Shown one piece after another: positions 5,375-5,429 of a stretch of DNA of 5,429 bases. This stretch comes from Candidatus Omnitrophota bacterium. Lineage in GTDB: Bacteria > Omnitrophota > Gorgyraeia > S143-82. The stretch lies in contig JALVWL010000001.1 in assembly GCA_027034965.1 (NCBI GenBank), forward strand, positions 1-5,429, written 5' to 3'. A program made the translations under genes and the position numbers. Position 1 is the stretch's first letter. Each line of letters starts with the position of its first letter. The notes under the pieces were generated by a model that did no database searches, was not told the origin of the DNA, and saw only the letters and a list, made by a program, of their open reading frames with translations.

Positions 5375-5429
5375 AATTCATCTTTTCCCATTCAAACCCA
5401 ACTATATTCCTCTCTTTACTGTCTATCTT
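5373..5429 (-). CDS. Possible 3' end of an upstream minus-strand gene
   Basis: From the window edge one minus-strand frame stays open for 18 codons and ends at TGA 5375-5373, giving KIDSKERNIVGFEWEKMN. The other two minus-strand frames close within a few codons of the edge. The charged ending is plausible for a protein tail, but a frame this short is often open by chance, and no family is recognisable. If real, the gene would precede metX in the same direction with a gap of about 145 bases filled by repeat. Confidence 0.25.
   Translation of the reverse strand, partial: KIDSKERNIVGFEWEKMN

Overview
The window holds chromosomal housekeeping genes from what looks like an uncultured, moderately AT-leaning bacterium. 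ATA, AGA and AGG codons are common and intergenic gaps carry short low-complexity repeats. The MurA and peptidase-like sequences remind me of environmental lineages such as Omnitrophota or Brocadiales-type Planctomycetota, but that is an impression without a database search and should be read as low confidence. MurA shows that the organism makes, or can make, peptidoglycan precursors.

Layout. On the plus strand, bases 1-263 carry the 3' end of a protein that may be a peptidase MA-like (gluzincin) metalloprotease. A major facilitator superfamily transporter follows 9 bases later (273-1526). On the minus strand, reading right to left, four genes are tightly packed: metX (5227-4112), metW (4086-3493), murA (3484-2207) and a fumarase/tartrate dehydratase beta subunit (2228-1722). 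Gaps are 25 and 8 bases, and the last two genes overlap by 22 bases, so they very likely form one operon. The two transcription units converge on a gap of about 195 bases (1527-1721).

How the genes fit together. MetX activates homoserine by acylation, the committed step to methionine. MetW is its usual genetic partner. MurA makes the first committed peptidoglycan precursor. The last gene encodes only the beta half of a two-subunit class I (4Fe-4S) fumarase-type hydro-lyase, and no alpha subunit is in the window. The cluster links methionine, cell wall and C4-dicarboxylate genes with no obvious common pathway, so it is probably a housekeeping operon of convenience.

Non-coding sequence. Both gaps that bracket the four-gene operon carry related copies of a repeat in inverted orientation. 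Each has a 35-base core (32 of 35 identical), then tandem 7-base units of the type CATTCTY, then units of the type GAGATTT. A third, partial array lies near the right edge. The right-hand copy runs up to the metX ribosome binding site. This heptamer-built dispersed repeat is the most notable feature here. I see no CRISPR array, RNA gene, transposase, defence gene or clear novel system.
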